49,419 nt of DNA from Bacteroidetes bacterium HGW-Bacteroidetes-16 (lineage in GTDB: Bacteria > Bacteroidota > Bacteroidia > Bacteroidales > F082). A program made the position numbers and the translations under genes. The notes beneath the pieces were generated by a model. It was given only the letters and a program-made list of their open reading frames with translations, was not told where the DNA came from and searched no databases. Of this stretch, positions 6,790 through 16,746 are shown one piece after another (within the stretch, counting starts at the first letter, position 1; every line of letters begins with the position of its first letter). The DNA lies in the NCBI GenBank assembly GCA_002840975.1, contig PHDN01000026.1, positions 1-49,419 on the forward strand, given 5' to 3'.

Positions 6790-9276
6790 TTATCGAACGA
6801 TCATGCGTTTAGAAACAACATCATGCTGGTTTTGCAACCTGATGATATAGACCCCTGGTGACAAATTGGGTATTTCAACCAGTTTTGAATACCCAGCAAT
6901 AAAGTGGCCTGAAAGACTCTCCTGATAGATCGCCTGGCCTCTGGAATCGTAGACCTCCAGAGACAAATCGTTTAATGGCTCGTTCAAGGTCAGGGTAAAT
7001 GTTCCACTGTTGGGATTTGGAAAAATACTGACGGCATTGTCCAGATGGTCAGGAATCTCAGGAACGCCAATATTACATTGCCTGAAATCGAACATTATAG
7101 TAACACTATCGATGTTCGAACATCCTGTGGTGCCATGCGTTACACGAACATTATGTGTTTGAAAATCAATCCAGTTTCCATTGGTCCGGGCTACAAAATA
7201 ACGGTTAACATAACTTGATTTTAGCCAATAGTATTCCGTATTGAGCGGATCACCGGCAAAACCTGCGTCTAACACCACAGAGTCGCGAACGCAAGCCAGG
7301 ATGGTATCGCCCATCATGGCATAACCGTCAGGGATGAGATCAATCACAGGCAGGGTATTTACAGATACAACGGTATGTGCGGTAAATTCATTTCCAAATT
7401 GGTCGACAACCAGCAAGTCGTAACGTGTGGTTTCTTCAGGAATCACGCTGAATTCAGGCTGATCGGAAGTAAAACCAACTGGTGAGGAAGTCCATTGGAA
7501 AGTATAATTTAAACCACCTCCAGTGGCATTAGCGCTAATCAATGTTGATTCACCTGCACAGATTTCAAAAGGATCGGCTATCGGGAAGGCCGACAATCCA
7601 TCCCCTGCCGGATTTACCAGCATTTGTGATGGATCACTCGGGCAACCGTTTCCATCTGTAACCAATAAAGTGAATATGGTGGGTTCAAAAAGTGGCAGGG
7701 TAGTTGGATTTGGAATATCGTTTTGTACCAACCAGTTCACCGGCTCCCATTGATAAACATATCCTCCCGATCCTCCTGATGCTGACCCATCAAGTGTGGT
7801 GATGGTGCCTTCGTTTATGACCTGATCAGGTCCGGCTTCGGCAACAGGAGTTTGATAAACAAGCACATAAACGCTATCGGCAAGCTGTGAATATCCATCG
7901 CCTACCTCTACTTTATACCAGGTACTTGTATTTGGATATACAGAAACAGTTGGTTGTGTGGAATTCAACCCGGGGGGATTTGACGTCCATAGGTAAGTGT
8001 AATTACCTGAGCCACCTCCGGTATTGGCAACCAGATCGATGCGATCGCCATCACACACCGCACCGGACGAGGCCGTAACACTTAAACCAAGTGGACCACC
8101 CACCACGTTTACCCACATGGTATCCTGACTTTGGCAAGCTGATACCTGATCACTCACCAAAAGATAAAAAGCAGTGGAAGTAGTTAAATTGGTGGTTGTA
8201 GGGTTAGCGGAAGCGGGATCGTCGAGCAAACCAGCCGGTTCCCAATAATAAGCATATTGTCCCGAACCACCGGAAGCATTTCCCTGCAAGGTGGCGGTTC
8301 CGGCATAGGCAACGGATTGATCATCGCCTGCATCGGCATCGGGAGTGTCCAGGCTGATGGAAAAGGGGAAATTGGCCGACTGGGCATAGTTATTACATGC
8401 GTCAGAAATGGCACTAAACAAAGTCAATCCTAAAGTAAAATCCCCACCCTGATAAATCGCCGGGCTAATGGTAAGCGTATATTCCCGTTCATTGGCACCT
8501 CCCAATTCGCAATTGTAACCTGAAACACTTTCTACCGTATAGGGACCACCTGGGCCATCAAAACTAAAATCTGTTGGCTGCACTGTACTGCATTTCACGT
8601 TTTCGTTAAAGCGTACTAAAACCTGGTTGGATCCACAGGCGGTAATGATATCGCCTCCCACATATTCAATGAAGGGTCGTTGGTCATCGAAAATGGCGGC
8701 GGTTGAAGCACTAAAATCGAGGGTATAACCACCAGGAGTCTGTGTCCAATCGCTTACTACCAGCACATAGGTATCACCTTGCCATACTTGTAAGTCCGCA
8801 TTCCATTTAGCTGTTGGCCCTCCACCATTACAATTGGCTGTGCCTCCATTTAATGAACTGATACCCGTGTTTCCCTGATAACCAGGGCCTCCGGCAGCAT
8901 TACAACTCGAGAGCATCACGCCGGGACTTCCCCATATCTCATTACACGTGTGTTCGGTCAGGTTAAAAACAGACCAATCGTAATCATCTGTTGAAACCTG
9001 AGGAGTTATTTCAAAACGAAGTGCACCACTTTCCAGAACGGTAAAGATGTACCACCGGCTATTTTTTTCACCATCCATACAGTGTAAAGGGCAAGTTTGT
9101 GTGTTGGGTATTTCGTTGTAATTACCATTACCACTGGCTGTTTGCTCTTCGATATAAATAAAATCGCATACCGGAATTGCACCCAAACAATCCTGGGTGG
9201 TTGGTGTTTGGGCAACAGCAACCTGAATAACCATCACAACAACCAGGGTGACCGCATATTTGAACAAGAATTTCAT
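6790..9276 (-). CDS. Large T9SS-exported protein with PKD/Ig-like repeats
   Basis: The 828-residue protein begins with a signal peptide (hydrophobic segment ending near VAVAQ). An N-terminal beta-sandwich-like region (about 25-195, with RWYIFTVLESGALRFEI) is followed by an SbsA/Ig-like region (about 200-310). Four repeated modules of roughly 80 residues follow, three with a recognisable GNASGGSG-x-Y-x-Y-x-W type core (about 315-640). A cysteine-containing region and a C-terminal T9SS type A domain (IFPNPNSGTFTLTL ... GVYIIRL) close it. Such proteins are typically cell-surface or secreted adhesins or structural proteins; no catalytic domain is seen. It is a monocistronic-looking gene with about 140 bases on its downstream side and 190 upstream. 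Confidence 0.8.
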   Translation of the reverse strand: MKFLFKYAVTLVVVMVIQVAVAQTPTTQDCLGAIPVCDFIYIEEQTASGNGNYNEIPNTQTCPLHCMDGEKNSRWYIFTVLESGALRFEITPQVSTDDYDWSVFNLTEHTCNEIWGSPGVMLSSCNAAGGPGYQGNTGISSLNGGTANCNGGGPTAKWNADLQVWQGDTYVLVVSDWTQTPGGYTLDFSASTAAIFDDQRPFIEYVGGDIITACGSNQVLVRFNENVKCSTVQPTDFSFDGPGGPYTVESVSGYNCELGGANEREYTLTISPAIYQGGDFTLGLTLFSAISDACNNYAQSANFPFSISLDTPDADAGDDQSVAYAGTATLQGNASGGSGQYAYYWEPAGLLDDPASANPTTTNLTTSTAFYLLVSDQVSACQSQDTMWVNVVGGPLGLSVTASSGAVCDGDRIDLVANTGGGSGNYTYLWTSNPPGLNSTQPTVSVYPNTSTWYKVEVGDGYSQLADSVYVLVYQTPVAEAGPDQVINEGTITTLDGSASGGSGGYVYQWEPVNWLVQNDIPNPTTLPLFEPTIFTLLVTDGNGCPSDPSQMLVNPAGDGLSAFPIADPFEICAGESTLISANATGGGLNYTFQWTSSPVGFTSDQPEFSVIPEETTRYDLLVVDQFGNEFTAHTVVSVNTLPVIDLIPDGYAMMGDTILACVRDSVVLDAGFAGDPLNTEYYWLKSSYVNRYFVARTNGNWIDFQTHNVRVTHGTTGCSNIDSVTIMFDFRQCNIGVPEIPDHLDNAVSIFPNPNSGTFTLTLNEPLNDLSLEVYDSRGQAIYQESLSGHFIAGYSKLVEIPNLSPGVYIIRLQNQHDVVSKRMIVR

Positions 9277-9464
9277 GTGTTATTTTTTTATCCTATTAAT
9301 GGCACATGGATTAGATTTAACTAACCATCAGTTGATCTTTAGTTCGTGGTTTTGGAAATGGTATTTCATAAATATAAATTACTATTGATCCTTTTCACAA
9401 AACAAAATTAGCCTTTTCTTTCTGAATAATCCTAAAACAAAAGCACCAAAAAGGACTAAGGAGG

Positions 9465-10244
9465 CTATTCCCCTTTAAATACGGGGTGTCTTTTTTCTAA
9501 AAAAGAATTTTTTCCTTCCAGAAAATCGTGGCTGTTATATACTTTTTGCCTTAACTCAGCAATTTGCTCAAATACAATTGGATTCATGGGACGTGCCTTG
9601 CCCAACAGGTTTAATTGTTGCTTGATAACCGAAATGGCCAGTGGTGAGTTGAATGAAATTTCGCTGGCCATTTTCATGGTAAAAGCTTCCAACTGGTCCG
9701 TTGGCACCAGGTGATTAATAATTCCCAGGTTGTCAGCCCTTTCGGAGTTGATGGATTTAGCCGTAAAAAACATCTCTTTGGCGATGTTCATTTCCACAAA
9801 GTTTAAAAAGTGCACCAGTCCGGTTGCATTGTATGGAACTCCGATTTTAGCCGGAGTAATAGCAAAGGAACACAGGGGCGAACCAATTAATATGTCGCAT
9901 GTAAATGCTAAATCGCAACCGCCACCCCATACCGTACCTTCAATCATGGCGATAACCGGGGCGGGGAAGTCTTCAATCTTTCGCATCAACTGTTCAAGGG
10001 GATGGTTATAAGGCAACGGATCTTTTCCCGGTTCGGGAAGCTCGCTGATATCAAGCCCCGCTGACCAAACCTTCGCTCCGGGATTGCTTCGGATAATTAC
10101 AACCCGTGCATGCTGATCCGCCAACTCATCAAAAGCCAGAGAAAACTCCTGAAGCATCTCGAGGCTCAACGAGTTTCGCCTGGTATCGTTGTTCATGGTA
10201 ATGATGCCGATTTGATCGGCCAGTTGTTTGATAATGTATGTCAT
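9465..10244 (-). CDS. scpB: Methylmalonyl-CoA decarboxylase (crotonase family)
   Basis: From the ATG at 10244 the product has 259 residues, close to the 261 of E. coli ScpB (YgfG). The crotonase oxyanion-hole blocks are SAGLDI (61-66) and GTVWGGG (103-109). Features specific to ScpB and not to generic enoyl-CoA hydratases include KVWSAGLDISELPEPGKDPL, EGTVWGGG, ITPAKIGVPYN and FLEKRHPVF. It should decarboxylate (R)-methylmalonyl-CoA to propionyl-CoA, part of succinate-to-propionate conversion. An upstream in-frame TTG at 10271 would add nine residues (MVIFIQKTP) that the family does not have, so I chose the ATG. Partner methylmalonyl-CoA mutase genes are not in this window. Confidence 0.88.
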   Translation of the reverse strand: MTYIIKQLADQIGIITMNNDTRRNSLSLEMLQEFSLAFDELADQHARVVIIRSNPGAKVWSAGLDISELPEPGKDPLPYNHPLEQLMRKIEDFPAPVIAMIEGTVWGGGCDLAFTCDILIGSPLCSFAITPAKIGVPYNATGLVHFLNFVEMNIAKEMFFTAKSINSERADNLGIINHLVPTDQLEAFTMKMASEISFNSPLAISVIKQQLNLLGKARPMNPIVFEQIAELRQKVYNSHDFLEGKNSFLEKRHPVFKGE

Positions 10245-10442
10245 TGGTGTTTTTTGGATAAAAATAACCAATATATTCTACAAGCCATGGAATCACTATC
10301 TGAATTTCACTAAAGTATCCTTATTCTTAAAAAAATGAAAGGATCAATATTTTTGGAATAAGGAAATGGAGTATTGGCTGTGATAACTACAATCCCTGAT
10401 CTATTTTGTTTAGAAAACCTCATTTGTTAAAAATTCCTTCCT

Positions 10443-10476
10443 TTTGCTCACCAAAAGGGTTCTAATACTACTTTTG
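10443..10476 (+). promoter_or_regulatory. Bacteroidota-type promoter for the TlpA-like gene
   Basis: TTTG at 10443-10446 and TACTTTTG at 10469-10476 match the -33 (TTTG) and -7 (TAnnTTTG) elements, with 22 bases between them. The ATG follows 13 bases after the -7 element, implying a very short leader. Confidence 0.55.
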
Positions 10477-10489
10477 AAAAAAAATAAAT

Positions 10490-11866
10490 ATGATAAGAGC
10501 TTTTATTACCGGTTGGATACTTCTTTCTGTTCTTTGTCTTTCAGCCCAGCAAAACCATCAAATAAGCGGCTCATTCTCCGGACTATCCAATGAGAAAATT
10601 TACCTGATGAGGGTATCGGGTGAAAATCGGGTGCTGGTCGACACCACGCTTACAGACCAAACAGGTGCCTTTACTTTTTCGCTCAAAGAAGACGCACCAA
10701 CCGGAATGTACATCACAATTCAAGGCCCGGGGCGAGCCGTAGAATTGATAGTCAACCACGAAGATATCCAATTTGCCACCACAGGTTTTAATGGAGATGA
10801 TGAGGTTCAAATCATCAGCTCAGTTGAAAATTTGTTGTATTATAATTACCTCTACCTTAAAGGACACAACCTGTATAAGTTGGATTTATTGCGCCCTTTG
10901 ATTGTTGAATATCCGAAAAACGATCCATTTTATATGGCAGTGGTTGAGCAATATACTTTGATGAAAAACCAATTGGAAGAAAGAATTGAAACAATTATTT
11001 CTGATCATCCCAATACATTGGCCTCCAGATTTATAAAAACAGACCAACCCCTTATTGCTCCCACAGGTATGAATGCCGGGGATGAAAACCAATATCTTAA
11101 AACCCACTATTTGGATAAAGTAGATTTTAGCGACACGATGCTCATCAGGAGCAGCATAGTGACATCCAAAGTGGTTCAGTATATGTCGCTTTATCAGTTT
11201 AATGCCAACAGCCAGGAATCACTGGAAGAAAATTTACTGATGGCGGTGGATTCCGTCCTCAAGAAAGCCGCCGTTAATCAACAGATGTATGAATTTTTAG
11301 TGGATTTTCTGGTGAAAGGTTTTGAAGGCATCGGGTTTGAGCGCGGTTTGGAACACATCGCCAATAGCAACCGACTGGAGCAGTTTTGCGAGAACACCCA
11401 ACGCAAAGCCAAGCTGGCCAACAAGATGGAATTGATCCGCAAACTGGCTCTTGGCCAAAAGGCACCCGTGTTTACCACCCTTGACTTGAATGGAAACGTG
11501 GTCACACTCGATTCCATTAAAGCCAAAACAACCGTACTTGTCTTTTGGGCCAGCTGGTGCCCTCATTGCGATGAACTCCTGCCGGTTATCAAAACTTATT
11601 ACGACCAAACCACACGCAACCAACTGGAAGTAATTGGCGTTTCCGTGGATTATTCAAAGGAAAAACTTCTCCAGTCCATTCAGAAAAATGGCTATCACTG
11701 GATCAACGTGGGTGAATTAAAAGGCTGGGACGGACCGCTTATCGATGAATATGGAATTGCCGCAACTCCGTCTGTTTTCATTCTCGACCAGGACAAAACG
11801 ATTCTTTCCAAGCCACTGAACAAGGAATTGTTGAAAAGTGAACTTCAAAAGCGGGTGATCAAATAA
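10490..11866 (+). CDS. TlpA-like thioredoxin-family protein with DUF4369-type N-terminus
   Basis: The 458-residue protein has a signal peptide (to about residue 21, LSAQQ), then a beta-rich domain (NHQISGSFSGL...KIYLMRV) typical of DUF4369, a helical middle region, and a C-terminal AhpC/TSA-type thioredoxin domain from about 330. The redox motif is WCPHC with Cys357 and Cys360, and the cis-proline region is AATPSVFILD. It should act as a periplasmic thiol-disulfide oxidoreductase, possibly in cytochrome maturation or extracytoplasmic protein repair; the partner is unknown. It is convergent with the porin gene, with only three bases between the two stops. A good promoter precedes it. Confidence 0.85.
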   Translation: MIRAFITGWILLSVLCLSAQQNHQISGSFSGLSNEKIYLMRVSGENRVLVDTTLTDQTGAFTFSLKEDAPTGMYITIQGPGRAVELIVNHEDIQFATTGFNGDDEVQIISSVENLLYYNYLYLKGHNLYKLDLLRPLIVEYPKNDPFYMAVVEQYTLMKNQLEERIETIISDHPNTLASRFIKTDQPLIAPTGMNAGDENQYLKTHYLDKVDFSDTMLIRSSIVTSKVVQYMSLYQFNANSQESLEENLLMAVDSVLKKAAVNQQMYEFLVDFLVKGFEGIGFERGLEHIANSNRLEQFCENTQRKAKLANKMELIRKLALGQKAPVFTTLDLNGNVVTLDSIKAKTTVLVFWASWCPHCDELLPVIKTYYDQTTRNQLEVIGVSVDYSKEKLLQSIQKNGYHWINVGELKGWDGPLIDEYGIAATPSVFILDQDKTILSKPLNKELLKSELQKRVIK

Positions 11867-11869
11867 TCA

Positions 11870-13171
11870 TTACAGGTCCTTACTCTTCACCGAAAAGGTG
11901 ACCATCACCCATGCCCAGGACGAAAATGGGTTGTCGCCTGAAACATTTTGGATTACTTTCATGTGATGGCCCGGTAGCATGAACGAATAACCCGTCAGGA
12001 TATTGATCCCCTTCCAAACATCGGCTTTAAGCCAGAAGTCGAATTCTGAGGCAAGATAGGATGTACCCGAAGCATTTGACGAATTGTCAAGGTAGGAAGG
12101 AACCTGATTTAAGTAAAAGGCGTGACAGGATCCAAAAACATCGACTTTTGGAACAATGGGAACACCGATGGTGGCATAGAAATCATTTAGTCCTCCATTT
12201 CTGGTTGATTTCCGTAAGTTGTTGAAATAATCCAAATAACCATAATACTTGTGGCGCGCCCCATACAATACATCAAACAAGTGAGTTGTCCCATTTACAG
12301 CTTCACTTTGTTTATCGCCCGAAAGCAACGAACAGCCCCCTTGTAACATGAAATATGTAGCTTTAAACTCTGCTTGCAGGTTGAAATTATAGGCAGATGA
12401 AGTTTTTACAAGTCCCTGGTTAACATCCTTTCCATACTGATAATAAAAGCTGGAGAACACTTTCCATGGATCGGAATTGAAATTCAGATTGATACCCGAG
12501 GTACCTTTCAAATACACCTCCAGGGTAGTATCTGAACGGGTAAATCCTGAAAACATGGTGATTACAGTGGCATTTATTTTAGAATTGATTTTCTGCGATA
12601 AATGCAAAAAACCAAGGGATTTCATTTTGACGGGATCATAGGGTTCCATAAAACCTTTATCTGCCTGGTTGTTGTAGGAGATCCCCGCCCGAACATTGGT
12701 TTTGTCCGATTGAAAGCTCATGGTGACCGCATCATAAAATAGTGCGTTCTGATTCCAGTCTCGTTTGGCCAGCAAACGTTCATCATCAAACGAAAGTACC
12801 TGTCTGCCGGCAGTCAAAGCAAATGACTCTGTAATGTTGAATGATAACCAGGCTTCAGCCAGATCGATACTGGCCACATCACCATGAACACCAGTAGATG
12901 AAAACTGGGTTTCATCGCCCCAAACCCTGACGTCCTGAAGGGAAATCTTCGCCTTTAGTTTTTCAGATTGATAGGTGGCTCCCAAACGCGTCCGCTGAGA
13001 AGTCGTCAGCACAGGGTCAGTGCCATTTTTGGCTAACTCTTTATAGCCATAACGGTACTCTACGCGTGGGCGAATGGAGGCTTCAATGTTAAACTGACCA
13101 TAACTCTCTGTCGGAAGAAATCCAATGATCATCGCCAGCAGAAATAAGCAGGAATAGTTTTGATTTTTCAT
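11870..13171 (-). CDS. Outer-membrane porin, alginate-export-like
   Basis: The 433-residue protein has a signal peptide ending around SYGQ and then many alternating hydrophobic/polar strands. RPRVEYRYGY, TSQRTRLGATY, KISLQDVRVWGDE and LTAGRQVLSFDDERLLAKRDWNQN are typical of the alginate-export/phosphate-porin-like beta-barrel group. It lies 27 bases behind pstB on the same strand, so it is probably the last gene of the phosphate operon and may let phosphate or phosphorylated compounds cross the outer membrane. The substrate is inferred from context only. Confidence 0.7.
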   Translation of the reverse strand: MKNQNYSCLFLLAMIIGFLPTESYGQFNIEASIRPRVEYRYGYKELAKNGTDPVLTTSQRTRLGATYQSEKLKAKISLQDVRVWGDETQFSSTGVHGDVASIDLAEAWLSFNITESFALTAGRQVLSFDDERLLAKRDWNQNALFYDAVTMSFQSDKTNVRAGISYNNQADKGFMEPYDPVKMKSLGFLHLSQKINSKINATVITMFSGFTRSDTTLEVYLKGTSGINLNFNSDPWKVFSSFYYQYGKDVNQGLVKTSSAYNFNLQAEFKATYFMLQGGCSLLSGDKQSEAVNGTTHLFDVLYGARHKYYGYLDYFNNLRKSTRNGGLNDFYATIGVPIVPKVDVFGSCHAFYLNQVPSYLDNSSNASGTSYLASEFDFWLKADVWKGINILTGYSFMLPGHHMKVIQNVSGDNPFSSWAWVMVTFSVKSKDL

Positions 13172-13198
13172 TACAAACTGTTTAATATCACGTTACTA

Positions 13199-13954
13199 CT
13201 AATAAAATTGTCCGCTCAAATACGACTTGGTAACCGGATGCTGTGGATTATTAAACAGCTCATCCGGTGTACCTTGTTCAATCACTTCGCCCAGGTACAT
13301 AAACACCACATAGTCGGCCATACGCCTGGCCTGGCGTAAAATGTGGGTAACCAACACGATGGTATATTGGCTCTTCAACTCCAGGAATTTTTCTTCAATT
13401 AACTTGCTCGAAATGGGATCAAGCGATGAAGTAGGCTCATCGGCCAGGATAATTTCCGGATCAACAGCCAATCCGCGTGCCAGGCACAGCCGTTGCTGTT
13501 GCCCAATGGACAGCGCGCTGGCCGGATCCTTTAACCGATCTTTTACTTCATCCCATAAATTCACCATTTTCAAATAATGTTCCACCCGCTTATCCAAAAA
13601 CTGCCGGTTGCGCCTTCCGCTGATGCGGAGTCCGTAAGTAATATTTTTGTAAATATTCATGGGCAATGGATAAGGACGCTGCGCCAGAAGACCCATTTTT
13701 TGTCTGATGTCGACCAAATCCTGGTTTCCGTTGAGAATGTTTACCCCATCCAACATGATTTCGCCAGACTGCTGGACGCCGGGTATTAAATCGGTCAACC
13801 GGTTTAAGCTTTTTAGCAAGGTAGTCTTTCCACAGCCGGATGGCCCGAGTATCACCGTAATTTTATTTGTTGGTATGTTCAGGCTTACATTTTTCAATAT
13901 CGGCTGTCGATCAATCGAAAGGCAAAGGTTATGTATGGAAATTTTATTGTTCAT
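13199..13954 (-). CDS. pstB: Phosphate ABC transporter ATP-binding protein
   Basis: From ATG 13954 the product has 251 residues, the usual PstB length. It has Walker A GPSGCGKT (37-44), an ABC signature LSIGQQQR, Walker B IILADEP followed by TSSLDP, and the switch His in LVTH. PstB hydrolyses ATP to drive phosphate import through PstC-PstA. A longer frame starts at TTG 13987 and would overlap pstA; the ATG gives a 13-base gap after the pstA stop and is preferred. The gene lies in pstS-pstC-pstA-pstB order, followed by the porin. No phoU is present. Confidence 0.93.
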   Translation of the reverse strand: MNNKISIHNLCLSIDRQPILKNVSLNIPTNKITVILGPSGCGKTTLLKSLNRLTDLIPGVQQSGEIMLDGVNILNGNQDLVDIRQKMGLLAQRPYPLPMNIYKNITYGLRISGRRNRQFLDKRVEHYLKMVNLWDEVKDRLKDPASALSIGQQQRLCLARGLAVDPEIILADEPTSSLDPISSKLIEEKFLELKSQYTIVLVTHILRQARRMADYVVFMYLGEVIEQGTPDELFNNPQHPVTKSYLSGQFY

Positions 13955-13967
13955 ACGGTTTGAAGAG

Positions 13968-14801
13968 TTAGTTACGGCGATTGCCAATAAATCGTGACAA
14001 CAAGCTAATGATCAACACCATAGAAATTAAAACGGTAGCAGAAGCATAGGCCCTGTCTTGTACCGCCTCGATGGGTGAGCTCAGTTGAAAAAAGATAGAT
14101 AGTGGCAGAGTAGCCGAAGGTTCCATGAGAGAAGTGGGAATGCGGTCGGTATATCCTGTAGTAAATAATACAGAAGCTGCATCACCAATAGCCCTGCCAA
14201 AACTTAACAGAATGGCTGTTATAATGCCCTGAAATGCTTCGCGCGAAAAAATCCTGTATGATATCTCGGATCGGGTTGAGCCCAATGACAAGGCCGACTC
14301 AAGCAAACCACGGGGAACCGACTTTAACGATTCATCGATGGCCCTGACCATGATGGGAACAATAAATAAACTCACGGTGATGATTCCCGCAAGCAAAGAA
14401 GCCCTGACACCTAAAAACACCATCAGTATGAAACCAAAAGCACCATAAACGATAGAAGGAACTCCCCATAGCACATCAAAAACAAAGCGGATGGCATTCA
14501 CCAGGGTATGGTGTTTTACCAGATAAACATTCATGTACAAGGCAATGGGCCAACCAATGATAAAAGCAAGAAAGGTAGCCCCAAGCGAAAGATAGATGGA
14601 TCCGATGATGGCGTTTAAAATTCCCCCTTCTTCGCCAAAGTAAAAGCCCCCTTTTGGAATGGTGGTGAGCATAGTGAAACTTAGGGATGGCAATCCTTTA
14701 TACAAAACACTGACGACAATAAGCAGCAACACGCCCACGATGAAAATGGTAGAAAGAAACATCAACACCCTGAAAAATTTCTCTTCGGTCTTTGTATTCA
14801 T
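13968..14801 (-). CDS. pstA: Phosphate ABC transporter permease PstA
   Basis: The 277-residue protein has about six hydrophobic segments and the permease EAA-type loop (GLLESALSLGSTRSEISYRIF), as well as the LWGVPSIVYGAFG segment characteristic of PstA/PstC. It forms the inner-membrane channel with PstC. ATG 14801 lies 2 bases after the pstC stop; a TTG two codons earlier is an alternative that would overlap pstC by 4 bases. Confidence 0.93.
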   Translation of the reverse strand: MNTKTEEKFFRVLMFLSTIFIVGVLLLIVVSVLYKGLPSLSFTMLTTIPKGGFYFGEEGGILNAIIGSIYLSLGATFLAFIIGWPIALYMNVYLVKHHTLVNAIRFVFDVLWGVPSIVYGAFGFILMVFLGVRASLLAGIITVSLFIVPIMVRAIDESLKSVPRGLLESALSLGSTRSEISYRIFSREAFQGIITAILLSFGRAIGDAASVLFTTGYTDRIPTSLMEPSATLPLSIFFQLSSPIEAVQDRAYASATVLISMVLIISLLSRFIGNRRN

Positions 14802-14803
14802 AA

Positions 14804-15706
14804 TCAATGTGTTTCAGCTTTTAATATGAGGAACCTGGAGAATACATTAAACATCAACACCACCAGGAATAATATCAGTGCTGCCAGCATCAGGGCCGAA
14901 TCGTAAAGTGGAATACTGAGCATTTCGCCATAATTGTTGGCGATCAGGGCAGGGAGCGGATAGCCCGGTTGAAATACCCCGGTTGGAATACGTGTTACAT
15001 TGCCCACCACCATCAACACGGCGATGGTTTCACCAAAAGCACGCGACATTCCCAATCCAAAAGAAGACACAATTCCCGGAAGGGCTTTGCGCACCACCAC
15101 GAATTTGATGGTCTGCCATTTGGAGGCTCCCAACGAAAGCGAAGCTTCCTGAAGTTCGTTTGGCACCGCCTTAATGATATCGATGAGCATGTTGAGCATG
15201 AATGGAATAATCATGATGGAGAGCACAAAAGCACCGGCAAGTATGGAATAACCTGAAACGCTTTTACCAAATAATGGCCCCAATTGATGAGAAATAAAGG
15301 GAACAATCACCAATATGCCCCAAACGCCAAAAATAACAGAGGGGATACCCGCCAGGATATCAATTACCGGATGCATGATACGCAACACCCAACGTTTGGC
15401 ATATTGCGTCAGGTGAATGGCAGTAAGCAGACATACCGGCGCCGATATAAGCAACGACAATATGGTAATCCACAGTGAGCTGACAATAAAAGGAAGAAAA
15501 CCAAAACGACTTGAAAGCGGGCTCCAATCAGAAGAAAACAACAATTCAAACAAAGGGTGGTTTTCTAACAACAGCATCGATTTCATAATGAGTCCGGCAA
15601 CGAGTACCAACGGGATGAATAACATCGCCAACAAGGCGATCATCATCCACGACTGGTGAAACACATTGCGCCACTTGCGGTACCTGGTTAATCTAATGTG
15701 CTTCAT
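14804..15706 (-). CDS. pstC: Phosphate ABC transporter permease PstC
   Basis: The 300-residue membrane protein has about six transmembrane segments, LAGIPSVIFGVWG, and the EAA loop LQEASLSLGASKWQTIKFVV. GMSRAFGETIAVLMVVGN matches PstC. Together with PstA it forms the phosphate channel. Its start (ATG 15706) overlaps the 3' end of pstS by 14 bases, so translation is probably coupled. Confidence 0.93.
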   Translation of the reverse strand: MKHIRLTRYRKWRNVFHQSWMMIALLAMLFIPLVLVAGLIMKSMLLLENHPLFELLFSSDWSPLSSRFGFLPFIVSSLWITILSLLISAPVCLLTAIHLTQYAKRWVLRIMHPVIDILAGIPSVIFGVWGILVIVPFISHQLGPLFGKSVSGYSILAGAFVLSIMIIPFMLNMLIDIIKAVPNELQEASLSLGASKWQTIKFVVVRKALPGIVSSFGLGMSRAFGETIAVLMVVGNVTRIPTGVFQPGYPLPALIANNYGEMLSIPLYDSALMLAALILFLVVLMFNVFSRFLILKAETH

Positions 15707-16688
15707 CTTCTAACAACCTCAGTTGCTTCGTAATATGGTCTTCTGACAATCCTACATATCCTGCCCGCGCCACATATTGCTGACCTTTGGTCAATACCCA
15801 GTTTAAAAACAGGTTTACAAGTTTGTTGTTCGGTTTTCCTTTGGAGATGAAATAGAGTTCACGGGCAGGAGGTGAAGGATACACTCCTGTGCTGATGGCT
15901 TTCATAAGCGAATCCAGCGATTGATACACATTTTCCACGGAATCAATCTGGCCGTTTCCATTAAAATCGATGGGAAGAATTTCGATGCCCTCATACTTTT
16001 GTCGTGTATTTACATCATAGGCATAAGCCACGTTGTTATAGCCCATTCCCATTTCATCTTTCGTTACGGCATCTGTCATGCCGGGATCTCCAAAAACGCC
16101 AATTCCTTTAAGAGACTCCTGGTCAGTTCCCAAATAAGAGGCCCATACCTGGGCTGCCCCACAGGCATCGGAACGGGTATAAATATGTATAGGGGAACGG
16201 GAGTTAATAACATCGTTCACATCGCTCCATAACCATTTTTTTTCCAGGGTATATAACTCTGCAAAAACAGCCTGGGATAAACCTTTCGAGAGCAGTTGCT
16301 CTTTGAATGGGTTTTCCGAATTGAGGGTAGGTACGACCGCGTCCTTAGCCACGGCGATGTACCATGCCCCTTTTTCCAACTCAGCGGGTGTCACTTCACG
16401 TGAGAACATACCCAAATCCACCATATTAGCCAACACATCTGCCATTCCTTTTCCTGCACCACCCGCACTAACATCCACCTGAATATCAGGATATTCTTTT
16501 CTAAACTCTTCTACCCATTTCACGGTAAGGGGATACAAGGCAAAGGCACCTGAAATAGAAAATGTTCCATGTGGCCGGTCACCATACTTTCTTTGCGGTC
16601 CCTGACAGGAATATTGAATACTAAAAAATATGCCGAGCAAAAGTAAAAAAGCGCCGACTAAAAACCGTTTTAAATTTAACCTTTTCAT
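15693..16688 (-). CDS. pstS: Phosphate-binding protein PstS (lipoprotein-like)
   Basis: The 331-residue periplasmic binding protein starts with a basic/hydrophobic leader ending in IQYSC, a probable lipobox, so it is likely tethered to a membrane. The mature protein carries SISGAFALYPL, VSAGGAGKGMADVL, SRSPIHIYTRSDACGAAQVWASYLG and GVYPSPPARELYFISKGKP, all typical of PstS-like phosphate-binding folds. It delivers phosphate to PstCA. It is the first gene of the operon and is preceded by a good promoter. A divergent histidine kinase gene starts 317 bases away. Confidence 0.9.
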   Translation of the reverse strand: MKRLNLKRFLVGAFLLLLGIFFSIQYSCQGPQRKYGDRPHGTFSISGAFALYPLTVKWVEEFRKEYPDIQVDVSAGGAGKGMADVLANMVDLGMFSREVTPAELEKGAWYIAVAKDAVVPTLNSENPFKEQLLSKGLSQAVFAELYTLEKKWLWSDVNDVINSRSPIHIYTRSDACGAAQVWASYLGTDQESLKGIGVFGDPGMTDAVTKDEMGMGYNNVAYAYDVNTRQKYEGIEILPIDFNGNGQIDSVENVYQSLDSLMKAISTGVYPSPPARELYFISKGKPNNKLVNLFLNWVLTKGQQYVARAGYVGLSEDHITKQLRLLEDEAH

Positions 16689-16715
16689 GGTAGTATCTGG
16701 TTACTTACAAATATG

Positions 16716-16746
16716 CAAATGTACTGCCTGGCAGTCCATACTTCAA
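16716..16746 (-). promoter_or_regulatory. Promoter of the pst operon
   Basis: On the minus strand TACATTTG (16716-16723) exactly matches the Bacteroidota -7 consensus TAnnTTTG. A TTG (16744-16746) lies 20 bases upstream as a -33 element. The pstS ATG is 27 bases downstream. The rest of the 317-base divergent region shows no clear Pho-box-like direct repeats to my eye. Confidence 0.5.

Noticed and set aside
6790-9276. Internal repeats of the PKD-like protein as a DNA tandem array
   Set aside because: The repeats are seen at protein-domain level; the DNA has diverged and is not a tandem or CRISPR-like array.
10245-10271. Upstream TTG extension of scpB
   Set aside because: It adds nine residues not found in the family; the ATG at 10244 aligns with E. 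coli ScpB.
13955-13987. Upstream TTG extension of pstB overlapping pstA
   Set aside because: The ATG at 13954 gives normal PstB length and avoids the overlap.
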